Shown piece by piece: positions 16,919 through 24,274 of a stretch of DNA of 64,000 nt. The first letter of the stretch is position 1; the number at the start of each line of letters is the position of its first letter. This DNA comes from Miltoncostaea sp963762825 (GTDB taxonomy: Bacteria; Actinomycetota; Thermoleophilia; Miltoncostaeales; Miltoncostaeaceae). The stretch lies in the NCBI GenBank assembly GCA_963762825.1, contig CAVXLZ010000001.1:992001-1056000 (forward strand), written 5' to 3'. The position numbers were made by a program, and so were the translations under genes. Below the pieces are notes generated by a model. The model was not told where the DNA came from. It saw nothing but the letters and a program-made list of their open reading frames with translations, and ran no database searches.

Positions 16919-17509
16919 TCAGCGCGTCAGCAGGTAGACGGCGCCGGCGGCGAGCAGGTTGGGCCGCAGCCCCACCCGGGGCGACGCCGCGCGCCCGGTC
17001 GCGTCGAGCAGGCGCCGTTCGGCGACGTGGAGCCCCTCGGCCGACGCGAGCTCCTCGAAGTCGCGGAGCGTGCACAGGTGGATGTTGGGGGTCTCGTGCC
17101 ATGGGTAGGGCAGCGAGCGGCTGACGGGCATCCGGCCGCGCACCCCGAGGTGCGCGCGCGCCCGCCAGTGGCCGAAGTTGGGGAACGACACGATTCCGAC
17201 ACGCCCCACGCGCATCATCTCCCGCAGGACGAGCGCGGGGTGCCGCGTCGCCTGGAGGGTCTGCGAGAGCACGACGACGTCGAAGGAGGCCTCCTCGAAA
17301 TCCGGCAGCCCGGCGTCGATGTCGGCCTGGACAACCGGGATCCCGCGGGTGATGCAGGCATGGAACGCGTCGGGCGATGCCTCCACGCCCTGACCGCGGC
17401 ACCCGCGGGCGATCAGCTCGGCCAGGAGGTCCCCGTCGCCGCATCCGAGATCCAGCACCCGTGAGCCTGCCGGCACCATCCCCGCCACCACGGCCAGATC
17501 GGGCCTCAC
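16919..17509 (-). CDS. metW: methionine biosynthesis protein MetW
   Basis: MetW is a small methyltransferase-fold protein that accompanies MetX and is thought to form a complex with homoserine acyltransferase. The 196-residue product shows SRVLDLGCGDGDLLAELI (about 15-32), SPDAFHACITRGIPVVQADID, and the family's SFPNFGHWRARAHLGVRGRMPVS and PYPWHETPNIHLCT stretches. Those two are specific to MetW and separate it from ordinary methyltransferases. The GTG start overlaps the metX stop (GTGA), strongly supporting joint function. Confidence 0.93.
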   Translation of the reverse strand: MRPDLAVVAGMVPAGSRVLDLGCGDGDLLAELIARGCRGQGVEASPDAFHACITRGIPVVQADIDAGLPDFEEASFDVVVLSQTLQATRHPALVLREMMRVGRVGIVSFPNFGHWRARAHLGVRGRMPVSRSLPYPWHETPNIHLCTLRDFEELASAEGLHVAERRLLDATGRAASPRVGLRPNLLAAGAVYLLTR

Positions 17510-18642
17510 GCGCGCTCGGCCATCGCGCGATCGAGAAAGCCCGCCACCGTGCGGTGGTACTCGGGGATCTCCAGGAGGAACGAGTCGTGGCCGTGCGGCG
17601 ATGCCACCTCCCGGAACGTGACGGCCGCCCCGTGCGCGGCGAGCGTCCTGACGATCTCGCGGGAGTGGCTGGTGTCGAAGCGCCAGTCGCTGTCGAAGGA
17701 CATCACGAGGAAGCGGGTCGGCGTGCCGGCGAGGGCCCGCGCCGTGGCGGCGAGATCGGTGAACGCGTCGAAGTAGTCCATCACCCGCGACAGGTAGAGG
17801 TAGCTGTTCGCATCGAAGCGCTTGAGGAACGACGCACCCTGGTACTGGAGGTAGCTCTCGACCTGGAAATCGACGTCGAATCCGAACCGGGGGGCATCCG
17901 CGTCCTGGATGCGCCGGCCGAACTTGCGCCGCATCGATTCCTCGGAGAGGTAGGTGATGTGGGCGAGCATCCTGGCGACCGAAAGCCCCCGGTCGGGGTG
18001 AGATCCGTTCTCATAATAATCGCCGCCCCGGAACTCCGGGTCGCCCATGATCGCCTCTCGAGCCACCGCCGAGAAGGCGATGTTCTGGGCGGAGAGGCGG
18101 CTGCTCGCACAGATGACGAGCGCCGACTCGAGCTCGTGTGGGGCATCCAGGGCCCACTGCAGCGCCTGCATCCCGCCGAGGGAGCCGCCGATCACGGCGA
18201 GGAGGCGCTCGATTCCCAGATGCGCCACCAGGGCGCGGTGCACCCTCACCAGGTCGCGGACGGTCATCAAGGGGAACCGCAGGCCGTAGGCGCGGCCGGT
18301 TGACGGATCGATCGACGAGGGCCCCGTCGTGCCCTGGCAGCCGCCGAGAAGGTTGGCGCAGACCACGAAGAGCCGGTCGGTGTCGAGGGGACGCCCCGGT
18401 CCGATGATGGTGTTCCACCAACCCGGACGCGAGGGGTCGCCGTGATGTCCGGCCGCGTGAGCGTCGCCGGTCAGCGCGTGGCACACGAAGACCGCATTCG
18501 ACCGGCCGGCATCGAGCGTCCCGTACGTCTCGTAGGCGACCTCGACCGGGCCGAGGGACGCCCCCGAGTCGAGGGTCAGCGGCCGATCCGTGGTGAAGAG
18601 GACGGCGCGTTGAGTCTCGACACGTCCCAAGGAAGCCCCCAC
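17506..18642 (-). CDS. metX: homoserine O-acyltransferase (probably acetyltransferase)
   Basis: Activates homoserine with an acyl-CoA, the first committed methionine step. The alpha/beta-hydrolase product has the nucleophile Ser154 in GGSLGGMQALQW, early CHALTGDAHAAG, WWNTIIGPGRPLDTDRL and NLLGGCQGTTGPSS, and late SDWRF and GHDSFL carrying the acid and histidine. The frame can be extended to 18681, but a near-consensus promoter (TTGACA, 17 bases, TAGCGT) occupies 18653-18681, so that extension would not be transcribed. The GTG at 18642 (378 residues) is preferred and implies an almost leaderless mRNA. Acetyl versus succinyl specificity cannot be fixed by eye; acetyl is usual with MetW in actinobacteria. 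Confidence 0.93.
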   Translation of the reverse strand: MGASLGRVETQRAVLFTTDRPLTLDSGASLGPVEVAYETYGTLDAGRSNAVFVCHALTGDAHAAGHHGDPSRPGWWNTIIGPGRPLDTDRLFVVCANLLGGCQGTTGPSSIDPSTGRAYGLRFPLMTVRDLVRVHRALVAHLGIERLLAVIGGSLGGMQALQWALDAPHELESALVICASSRLSAQNIAFSAVAREAIMGDPEFRGGDYYENGSHPDRGLSVARMLAHITYLSEESMRRKFGRRIQDADAPRFGFDVDFQVESYLQYQGASFLKRFDANSYLYLSRVMDYFDAFTDLAATARALAGTPTRFLVMSFDSDWRFDTSHSREIVRTLAAHGAAVTFREVASPHGHDSFLLEIPEYHRTVAGFLDRAMAERA

Positions 18643-18652
18643 GGCGCGGCGC

Positions 18653-18681
18653 ACGCTATTCAGGCGCCCGACGGCTGTCAA
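18653..18681 (-). promoter_or_regulatory. metX-metW promoter (-35/-10)
   Basis: A consensus -35 TTGACA (18676-18681) and a -10 TAGCGT (18653-18658) separated by exactly 17 bases, reading toward metX. It is the best full promoter in the window. The predicted start lies a few bases before the GTG at 18642. Confidence 0.75.
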
Positions 18682-18688
18682 TCGGATC

Positions 18689-18694
18689 TATAAC
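18689..18694 (+). promoter_or_regulatory. -10 box of the cupin gene
   Basis: TATAAC reading rightward, 9 bases before the ATG at 18704. It lies back to back with the metX promoter, so the two genes share a 60-base divergent control region. Confidence 0.5.
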
Positions 18695-18703
18695 CTGCTC
18701 CCG

Positions 18704-19138
18704 ATGGAATCCGGGATCGGCATGACACGCCTCGACCACGACTCCCCCGAGCGGTTCGTGCCACTCCGGCGGGCGCTCGGTGTGTCGAGCTTCGGGATGA
18801 ACCAGATCGTGCTGCGCCCCGGACAGCGCGGGCGCATCCACGCCCACGAGCGCCAGGAGGAGGTCTTCGTGGTGCTGCGCGGCACCCTCACGCTCGAGAT
18901 CGAAGGCGAGCAGCGCGATCTCGGCGTCGATGAGGTGGTGCGGGTCGGCCCCGAGGTGCGCCGGCGCCTCGTCAATCGCGGACCGGGTGTCTGCAGCCTC
19001 ATCGCCCTCGGGGCCTCGGGCGACCACGAGGGCCGCGACGGCCGCGCCTACAGCGACTGGGACGACGACGATCCGCGCCCGCCCCAAGAGGTGGCGCTCC
19101 CCGAGGACCTGCCGGCCTCCGAGCTGCGCGCCGAGTAG
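18704..19138 (+). CDS. small cupin-domain protein
   Basis: A 144-residue protein with one cupin (RmlC-like) barrel and an acidic tail. The first cupin motif is visible as GQRGRIHAHERQEEVFVVLRG (about 40-60), with two His and Glu as likely metal ligands. The second, less conserved motif is around GVDEVVRVGPEVRRRLVNRG. The last 35 residues are rich in Asp, Glu and Pro. Substrate unknown. Divergent from metX. An ATG seven codons inside (MTRLDHD) is an alternative start, but the first ATG fits the TATAAC box. Confidence 0.8.
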   Translation: MESGIGMTRLDHDSPERFVPLRRALGVSSFGMNQIVLRPGQRGRIHAHERQEEVFVVLRGTLTLEIEGEQRDLGVDEVVRVGPEVRRRLVNRGPGVCSLIALGASGDHEGRDGRAYSDWDDDDPRPPQEVALPEDLPASELRAE

Positions 19139-19140
19139 TC

Positions 19141-19181
19141 GGCACGGCCCCCCGGCCCGGAGCGCCGGGGGGCGACGTGCC
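19141..19181. terminator. bidirectional hairpin terminator
   Basis: A 10-bp GC stem (19147-19156 with 19164-19173) extended by an outer stem of about 6 bp (GGCAC/GTGCC). It starts right after the cupin stop and ends at the stop of the convergent small gene. Confidence 0.75.
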
Positions 19182-19375
19182 TACGAAGCGGGTGGGTCCT
19201 CGCCGGGACGGCCCGGGTCCTTCACCGCGTCGAGGGCGGCCTTGGCCTTGTCGGAGATGCTGCCCTCGCCGGTGGCGATGTCCTTGAGCTCGGCCGCGTC
19301 CTCCTTGAGGGAGTCCATGCCGCCGCGCTCCTCCACGAGCTTCTTGGCCTTGTCGGTGAGCTTGCTGAGGTCCAT
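19181..19375 (-). CDS. small helical protein, Rv0909/MT0933 antitoxin-like
   Basis: A 64-residue, highly charged, probably all-helical protein beginning MDLSKLTDKAKKLVEERGG, followed by AAELKDIATGEGSISDKAKAALDAVKD. The repeated DKAKxL/DKAKAAL pattern resembles small actinobacterial proteins filed as MT0933/Rv0909-type antitoxins and CsbD-like stress proteins. No toxin gene is adjacent, so an antitoxin role is not supported here; a general stress or chaperone-like role is as likely. The ATG is preceded by GGGAGCCGGAA. A TAGACT box stands about 35 bases upstream of the start. Confidence 0.6.
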   Translation of the reverse strand: MDLSKLTDKAKKLVEERGGMDSLKEDAAELKDIATGEGSISDKAKAALDAVKDPGRPGEDPPAS

Positions 19376-19408
19376 TTCCGGCTCCCGTCGTCGGTGATCT
19401 GCCGGAGT

Positions 19409-20416
19409 CTAGTGCCCACCGACGGTACGCGCGCTGGGCACCAGTTCGCATGTCACCAACCCGCTCGCCGCGGTCGCACGCTCGACGATCGGCCAGAGCC
19501 GCGCCATCTCGGCCGGGCGGTCGATCAGGGTCACGAGCACCGGGGCGTGGCGCCGGATCGAGAGAAGCCTCTCGGCATGGTGGGTGTCCCCGCCGGTGTG
19601 CCCCCACGATCCGCGCAGCGCCGTCGCCCCGGCCGCTCCCACGGCGCGCAGGTCGTGGATGAGGCCGACGTGGAAGGGTCGCCCCCCGTTCCCGTCCCGC
19701 TCGCCCCCGGTCACCGTCATGCGCTGCCACAGCGCTCGGCCGTCGGGCCGCGGGGGTGGCGTCGGGAGCGGACCGACAGCGCCCCCGTCGCGGCGGAGGA
19801 TGCTGACCCGCTCCAGGGTGGCGACGTGCCCCCCCGCGATCCCCCGCACGGAGGCCAGCGCGCGCGCGATCCGCTCTGACGCGCCGACGGCCACCACCAT
19901 CGCGGGAACACACCGGTTGCGGGCGATCAACCGAGCCCGCCGGCGCTCGCCGAGAAGGACCCCGTCGACCCCGCTCAGCACGATGGCCCCGGCGAGCCCC
20001 GCGTCCCGCACGGCCTCGGCCACCGCCACCGGAACGGGACGCCCGCGGTACTCCTCGCCACGACCGCAGTACACCACCAGCTTGGCTTCTTCGCCGCGCC
20101 GCGCCGCCGTGTGATCGCCGGCAACCGCTTCGGCCATCGCAACGCGCTCCACGGTGATCAGGCCGGCCGGGATCAGGGCGCTGACGCGGTCGGCGAGCGG
20201 AGCGATGCCTGTCGCCGATCCGACGACGACCACCACGAGAGGGAGATCCTCCGAGAGGCTCAGCAGACGGTCGGTGCGCAGCCGGTGCCGCGCGCCGAAG
20301 CCCTCGACACCGCGCAGCATGATCGCCGCATCGGCCTCGATGTCATCGATCATGTCCATCAGCACGTCGCTGATCAGATGCCCGCCGACGCGGCTCGATT
20401 CGCCGACGTGGACCAC
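19409..20416 (-). CDS. triple DUF190-domain protein next to fluoride channels
   Basis: Three DUF190 modules in a row. Module 1 (about residues 1-95) has HVGESSRVGGHLI, LRGVEGFGARHRLRTDRLLSLSEDLP and a final ITVERVAM. Module 2 (about 115-215) has VVYCGRGEEYRGRPV and LSGVDGVLLGERRRARL. Module 3 (about 225-335) has TVTGGERDGNGGRPF and LRGSWGHTGGDTHHAERLLSIRRHAP. DUF190 proteins are PII-like and often sit with CrcB fluoride channels, as here. Start: no ATG/GTG fits the family N-terminus (ILRDLLKLVVHVGE). The first in-frame start is the GTG at 20416, which trims a few residues, and the true start may lie up to about 20462. A missed base there is possible. Confidence 0.78.
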   Translation of the reverse strand: MVHVGESSRVGGHLISDVLMDMIDDIEADAAIMLRGVEGFGARHRLRTDRLLSLSEDLPLVVVVVGSATGIAPLADRVSALIPAGLITVERVAMAEAVAGDHTAARRGEEAKLVVYCGRGEEYRGRPVPVAVAEAVRDAGLAGAIVLSGVDGVLLGERRRARLIARNRCVPAMVVAVGASERIARALASVRGIAGGHVATLERVSILRRDGGAVGPLPTPPPRPDGRALWQRMTVTGGERDGNGGRPFHVGLIHDLRAVGAAGATALRGSWGHTGGDTHHAERLLSIRRHAPVLVTLIDRPAEMARLWPIVERATAASGLVTCELVPSARTVGGH

Positions 20417-20459
20417 GAGCTTGAGAAGGTCTCTCAGGATGACGACCTCGCCGATCCCG

Positions 20460-20828
20460 TCACAACCGCCCGCCGATCCACCAGCCCGCCGCCACGCCCG
20501 CCAGGCCGAGCGCCACGCCGAGGGCGAGGTTCGCCAGCGCCAGGCGGTCCTCGCCGTCCTGCGCCAGTCGATGGGTCTCCAGCATCCAGGTGGAGAACGT
20601 CGTGAACGACCCGATGAGGGCGCCCCCGGCGAGAAAGAGCTGGTCACCGGCGACCCCGGCGCCCACCAGCACTCCGAGGGCGAGCGAGCCCACCACGTTG
20701 ACGGTCAGGGTGCCCCAGGGCAGTTCGCCGGCCAGCCGCCGGGCGACCGCCCCGTCCACGACGAATCGGCCGACCGCGCCAAGGGCGCCGAGAGCCCCGG
20801 CCGCGATCCACACCATCACGCCGCTCAC
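20460..20828 (-). CDS. crcB: fluoride channel subunit CrcB/Fluc (second copy)
   Basis: CrcB proteins form dimeric fluoride-specific exporter channels in the membrane. The 122 residues give four membrane helices. They include GALGALGAVGRFVVDG, the pore-helix segment GTLTVNVVGSLALGVL with the conserved Asn, and the Phe-box region GGALIGSFTTFSTWMLE, whose phenylalanines line the fluoride path. The GTG start overlaps the stop of the upstream crcB (GTGA). Two adjacent crcB genes usually encode a heterodimer in Gram-positive bacteria. An upstream extension of the frame lies in the other crcB gene and is rejected. Confidence 0.93.
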   Translation of the reverse strand: MSGVMVWIAAGALGALGAVGRFVVDGAVARRLAGELPWGTLTVNVVGSLALGVLVGAGVAGDQLFLAGGALIGSFTTFSTWMLETHRLAQDGEDRLALANLALGVALGLAGVAAGWWIGGRL

Positions 20829-21229
20829 ACCGGACGCACTCGCGCACGGCGGACCAGCCCCGTCATGAACACCACCGTCGCGAGGCCAAGGACGATCGAA
20901 GTCGTCAGATAGAGCATCCCCAGGGGGACGTGGCCATCGCGCCCGAGCTCCACGACCTCCAACTGGAGGGCGGAGAAGGTCGTGAGCCCCCCGCAGAGGC
21001 CGCTCCCCACCAGAGGACGCCGATAGGTGCTGGGGGGAAGCCGCTCGAGCAGTCGGGTGCTCGCGTAGCCCAGCAGCGCGCATCCGATCAGGTTCGCCGC
21101 GAAGGTGCCCCACGGCCACCGCCCCGGCTCGGTCGGCAGGAGCTCGCTCAGACCGAGCCGCGCCCACGCCCCGAGAGCGCCACCCGCAGCGACGGCGACC
21201 AGGGTGAGATCGAGGCGGGGGCGGCGCAC
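20825..21229 (-). CDS. crcB: fluoride channel subunit CrcB/Fluc (first copy)
   Basis: First of the CrcB pair, 134 residues and four hydrophobic helices. The family marks are AAGGALGAWARLGLSELL, WPWGTFAANLIGCALLGYAS (pore helix with Asn) and VGSGLCGGLTTFSALQLEVV (Phe box). It lies upstream of the second copy with a 4-base overlap. The GTG start stands 7 bases after a TAGCAT box, so the mRNA is probably leaderless and there is no room for a crcB-type fluoride riboswitch. The operon continues into the triple-DUF190 gene. Confidence 0.93.
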   Translation of the reverse strand: MRRPRLDLTLVAVAAGGALGAWARLGLSELLPTEPGRWPWGTFAANLIGCALLGYASTRLLERLPPSTYRRPLVGSGLCGGLTTFSALQLEVVELGRDGHVPLGMLYLTTSIVLGLATVVFMTGLVRRARVRPV

Positions 21230-21236
21230 CGGCCCG

Positions 21237-21246
21237 ATGCTAGTGT
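21237..21246. promoter_or_regulatory. overlapping divergent -10 boxes (crcB operon and YgjP-like gene)
   Basis: TAGCAT on the minus strand (21237-21242), 7 bases before the crcB GTG, overlaps TAGTGT on the plus strand (21241-21246), 9 bases before the GTG at 21256. RNA polymerase cannot occupy both at once. Confidence 0.55.
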
Positions 21247-21255
21247 CCTTAAGAG

Positions 21256-21975
21256 GTGGAGCGTCACGACGAGTCGTATCCCTGTCGCGTGGTGCGGCAC
21301 CGTGGTGCGCGACGCATGACCCTCAGGGTCACTGCGAACGGCGCCCGCCTCACCGTGCCGCCGCGGACCTCCCGCCGGCGCATCGAGGCCTTCCTGCGCG
21401 CATCGCAGGGCTGGGTTGACGAGCAGCGAGGGCGGCTCCCATCTCCTGCGGCACCCCTTGTCGCGGGAGACCGGCTCGCCTATCTCGACGGCGATCTGGA
21501 GCTGGTGCTGCGGCGGTCTGACACCGATCGTCAGAGGGTCTGGCGCGAGGGCGGGAGCCTCATTGCGCGGGCGGGGGGCCACACGACTCTCGATGCCCTG
21601 GTGGAGGGCTGGTACCGGAGGGAGGCCTCGAGCATCCTCGGGCGGCGTGCCCATGATCTGGCGGGGTCGCTCGGGGTGGGCGTCGGACGCGTGGCGATCA
21701 AGGACACCCGCTCGCGCTGGGGGAGCTGCTCGAGCGCAGGCACCCTGTCGTTCTCGTGGCGGCTCCTGCTCGCGCCCGAGCGCGTGCTCGACTACGTCGT
21801 GGCCCACGAGGTCTGTCACCTGCTGCGCCCCGACCACTCGCCCGATTTCTGGTCGCTGGTCCGCACGGTCCATCCGGAGACGGATGCCGCGCGTGCCTGG
21901 CTGCGCGCGCACGGGGAGGCGCTCCATCGCGGGCCCTCCTGGCGAGACCGGGCGGCGGGGCTCAGCCCCTCCTGA
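21256..21975 (+). CDS. YgjP-like zinc metallopeptidase (DUF45 / M48-like)
   Basis: Predicted 239-residue cytoplasmic metal-dependent hydrolase of the YgjP/WLM-related group. The C-terminal half shows the family signature: DTRSRWGSCSSAGTLSFSWRL followed by the zinc site VVAHEVCHLLRPDHSPDFW (HExxH plus a downstream His). The N-terminal half has the strand segment RMTLRVTANGARLTVPPRTS typical of this family. The start is a GTG 9 bases after TAGTGT. The biological role is not established for the family. Its end overlaps the end of the convergent DnaJ/TPR-like gene. Confidence 0.85.
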   Translation: MERHDESYPCRVVRHRGARRMTLRVTANGARLTVPPRTSRRRIEAFLRASQGWVDEQRGRLPSPAAPLVAGDRLAYLDGDLELVLRRSDTDRQRVWREGGSLIARAGGHTTLDALVEGWYRREASSILGRRAHDLAGSLGVGVGRVAIKDTRSRWGSCSSAGTLSFSWRLLLAPERVLDYVVAHEVCHLLRPDHSPDFWSLVRTVHPETDAARAWLRAHGEALHRGPSWRDRAAGLSPS

Positions 21976-22951
21976 TCCGGGCGATCCGGTCCTCGATGTT
22001 CGCGGCGCCGAGCTGATCGTTGCGGGCGAGGCAGTCCTTGCGCAGAACCTGCAGACCGGCGAGCACCCCCGGGACGTCGAGGCCCAGCGAGGCCGAGCGC
22101 TCCCAGGCGTCGCCGGCGCGCAGGGCCTCCCCCCGGTCGGTGAGCACGAACGCGAGGGCACGCCAGCCGTAGGGATCGTCCTCGTCGTCCTCGATGATCT
22201 TCATGGCGGCCTGCTCGGCGCCATCGAGATCACCGCGGGCCCTCAGGGTGGCCGAAAGGGCGATCCAGCCAGGGGCGTTCTCCCGGACGGTTGGGAGCAT
22301 CGCCACGCTCTCGCGCAGCGCCGACTCGCTGCCCGCCAGGTCGCCCACGTCGCGCCGAGCCCCGCCGAGGGTGTTCAGCGAGCCCGCCGTGACCCGCAGG
22401 GCGTGAGCGCGCTCGGCAAGGGCGAGCCCGCGGGCGGCGGCACCCTCCACCCGCGCGCGCCGGGCGGCCCGTAGCGCGGCCGCCGGGTCGGCCACGGTGG
22501 CGGCGGCCACGCGCTCGGCTTCGAGTTCCGCGCGCGCCTCGGGGCTCGAGAAGAACATGGCCGGGCCGGCGGCCATACGGGCATCGTCGTCACCGTAGTG
22601 CTCGATGCGATCCCGCGCCGCCTTCAGGCGCTCCTCGCGCTCTGCGACGGCGCGCTGCTGGCTGGTGACCGAGCGCACAGGTGAGGCGGCCGCGTGCAGA
22701 AGGGCGTCGTACTCACGACGCACGTCGGGGCGCAGCAACGCCTTCTCGCCCTGGTCGCAGAACGCCTTCTCGATCGAGCGCGTGTGCTGGGGCATCGGCG
22801 TGTGCGAGATCTCCTCCCGCTTGACCTGCGCCGCGGCTCGGATCGCGTCCGGGCCGGCATCCTGTGCGATGCCGAACCACGCGTAGAGGTCGCGCGCCGC
22901 CAGCTCACGGAGAAAGCGCTCGCGGCGCTTTCGTGCGTCGTCGTCGGCCAC
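21962..22951 (-). CDS. J-domain-like / tetratricopeptide protein
   Basis: A 329-residue protein with two parts. Residues about 1-95 look like a degenerate J-domain: ERFLRELAARDLYAWFGIAQDAGPDAIRAAAQVKR, then LLRPDVRREYDALLH. The Y-x-W/L-L-G-I opening and the DVRREYD end match DnaJ-like folds, but the HPD motif is replaced by HTPMPQH. Residues about 150-320 form helical TPR-type repeats (ALRVTAGSLNTLGGARRDVGDL, GWIALSATLRARGDLDGAE, GWRALAFVLTDRGEALRAG). Probably a scaffold for protein assembly; no enzyme motif. The GTG start is 6 bases after a TAGAGT box. Confidence 0.75.
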   Translation of the reverse strand: MADDDARKRRERFLRELAARDLYAWFGIAQDAGPDAIRAAAQVKREEISHTPMPQHTRSIEKAFCDQGEKALLRPDVRREYDALLHAAASPVRSVTSQQRAVAEREERLKAARDRIEHYGDDDARMAAGPAMFFSSPEARAELEAERVAAATVADPAAALRAARRARVEGAAARGLALAERAHALRVTAGSLNTLGGARRDVGDLAGSESALRESVAMLPTVRENAPGWIALSATLRARGDLDGAEQAAMKIIEDDEDDPYGWRALAFVLTDRGEALRAGDAWERSASLGLDVPGVLAGLQVLRKDCLARNDQLGAANIEDRIARIRRG

Positions 22952-22957
22952 GAGCGC

Positions 22958-22963
22958 ACTCTA
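22958..22963 (-). promoter_or_regulatory. -10 box of the J-domain/TPR gene
   Basis: TAGAGT on the minus strand, exactly 6 bases before the GTG at 22951; leaderless arrangement. Confidence 0.5.
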
Positions 22964-23215
22964 GTGAACGCTTGGCGCGACGGACGGGGTTGCGTATCCA
23001 CGTCGACTCGGCTTCCATGCGCGAGGTCACGCTCCCAGCCGGATGGCGAACGCGGAGCGGACCACGCGGACGGCAACGACGCCGACGCGATGCAGGCGGC
23101 GCCCGGTGCCCCGGCGCGCGTCCGCTCGCCCGCAACCCGACCCGGGCGCGTCCGCGCGCCGCGTCGGTCCCGTGCACGGATCCGTGCGGGCCCGTTCCCT
23201 GCAGAAGGTAACAAC

Positions 23216-24055
23216 TTGAAGACGATCATCTCCCTTGCCCTTGCGCTCACCGCCGTCCCGGTCGGTTCCGCGATCGGGGGACCCGACCTCGCGACTTCGA
23301 CTCCGCCCACGAACCCCGGGTCCGTTGCAGGCATCCTTCCCGACCCTCCGCCCAGGCTCGGCGACGCGCACCTGCGGGCGCGGGTGATCCGACTGAGCGC
23401 GGACACCCGCCGCCATGCGGCGCGCCTCGGGCTCGGGATCCCGCCGACGATCCACCCCGCGCGCTCGGGCGAGGCCCTCGCCGTCCAGGAGCGTCGCCTG
23501 ACCCGGATCGCCGGCTTCCTCGCTCACCGCGCCGAGGTCGACCTGGCGGTCGACGAGCGCCGCTCGGCCTCGCCGGGTCGCACGAGGACCTCGAACACCC
23601 GGAGGCTCGCGCGCGCGCACACCAGGGTTGCGCGGCTCGCCGCACGCCTCGGCATCGATCGACCGGCACGACCGCGTCCGGCCTCCACGCGGAAGGGCCG
23701 GGCCGAGCAGATCGAACGGTTGCGCACGGTGGCCGGGTGGTTGAGCGGGCGATCGGAGCGGATCAGACCTCACGAGCGCCCGCTCGCGGACCGCGTGCCC
23801 CACTACGGCGAGCTGATGTGCATCGCAGGACACGAATCGAGCCACACGTGGGACATCTCGACCGGGAACGGCTACTACGGCGGCCTCCAGATGGACCGCC
23901 AGTTCCAACGGACGTACTCCCCCGGCCTCTATCGGTCCAAGGGCACGGCCGACAACTGGACCGCCGAGGAGCAGCTGCTCACCGCGGCGAAGGCCGTCGC
24001 CACGCGCGGCTTCTGGCCGTGGCCGAACACCGCCCGGATGTGCGGCCTGCTGTAG
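23216..24055 (+). CDS. secreted Rpf-like transglycosylase
   Basis: Exported cell-wall lytic enzyme of the resuscitation-promoting-factor type. A signal peptide (KTIISLALALTAVPVGSAIG) is followed by a long Arg/Ala-rich, probably helical spacer (about 25-190) and a C-terminal Rpf-like domain (about 195-279). The domain shows LMCIAGHESSHTWDISTGN followed by GYYGGLQM and, at the end, ATRGFWPWPNTARMCGLL. The Glu in GHESS aligns with the catalytic Glu of Rpf (CESGGNW), and the two Cys fit the domain's disulfide. The likely start is TTG at 23216, 7 bases after AGAAGG; no better start precedes the signal peptide. The 264 bases upstream hold no gene. A strong terminator follows. Confidence 0.82.
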   Translation: MKTIISLALALTAVPVGSAIGGPDLATSTPPTNPGSVAGILPDPPPRLGDAHLRARVIRLSADTRRHAARLGLGIPPTIHPARSGEALAVQERRLTRIAGFLAHRAEVDLAVDERRSASPGRTRTSNTRRLARAHTRVARLAARLGIDRPARPRPASTRKGRAEQIERLRTVAGWLSGRSERIRPHERPLADRVPHYGELMCIAGHESSHTWDISTGNGYYGGLQMDRQFQRTYSPGLYRSKGTADNWTAEEQLLTAAKAVATRGFWPWPNTARMCGLL

Positions 24056-24124
24056 GGCCGCACCCTAGGGCCAAGCTGCCGCGCGTCGCAGTCCGACCGG
24101 TGGCGAAACGCGCCGCACCGCGAA

Positions 24125-24152
24125 GCGCCGGACGGGGAGCCCCGTCCGGCGC
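24125..24152. terminator. strong hairpin after the Rpf-like gene
   Basis: A 13-bp perfect inverted repeat (24125-24137 with 24140-24152) with almost no loop, 70 bases after the Rpf-like stop codon and 123 bases before the chemoreceptor start. It insulates the two genes. Confidence 0.75.
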
Positions 24153-24274
24153 GTCGGTCCTCGATCGACACTTCCGGACGGCCGTTTCCTCAAGATCGCG
24201 TGGTCGGTGGACGATCCAATGCTGGCTCCACCTCCGGTGGGCCACGCCCACGCCACCGAGCTCGAGGTCCGCAG

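Noticed and set aside
19181..19375. Toxin-antitoxin module
   Set aside because: The small protein resembles MT0933-type antitoxins, but no toxin gene is next to it; the neighbours are a cupin and the DUF190 gene.
22964..23215. Possible c-di-AMP (ydaO) riboswitch before the Rpf-like gene
   Set aside because: Such switches precede rpf genes in actinobacteria and GCAACCCGACCC is loosely similar, but the remaining conserved blocks could not be placed.
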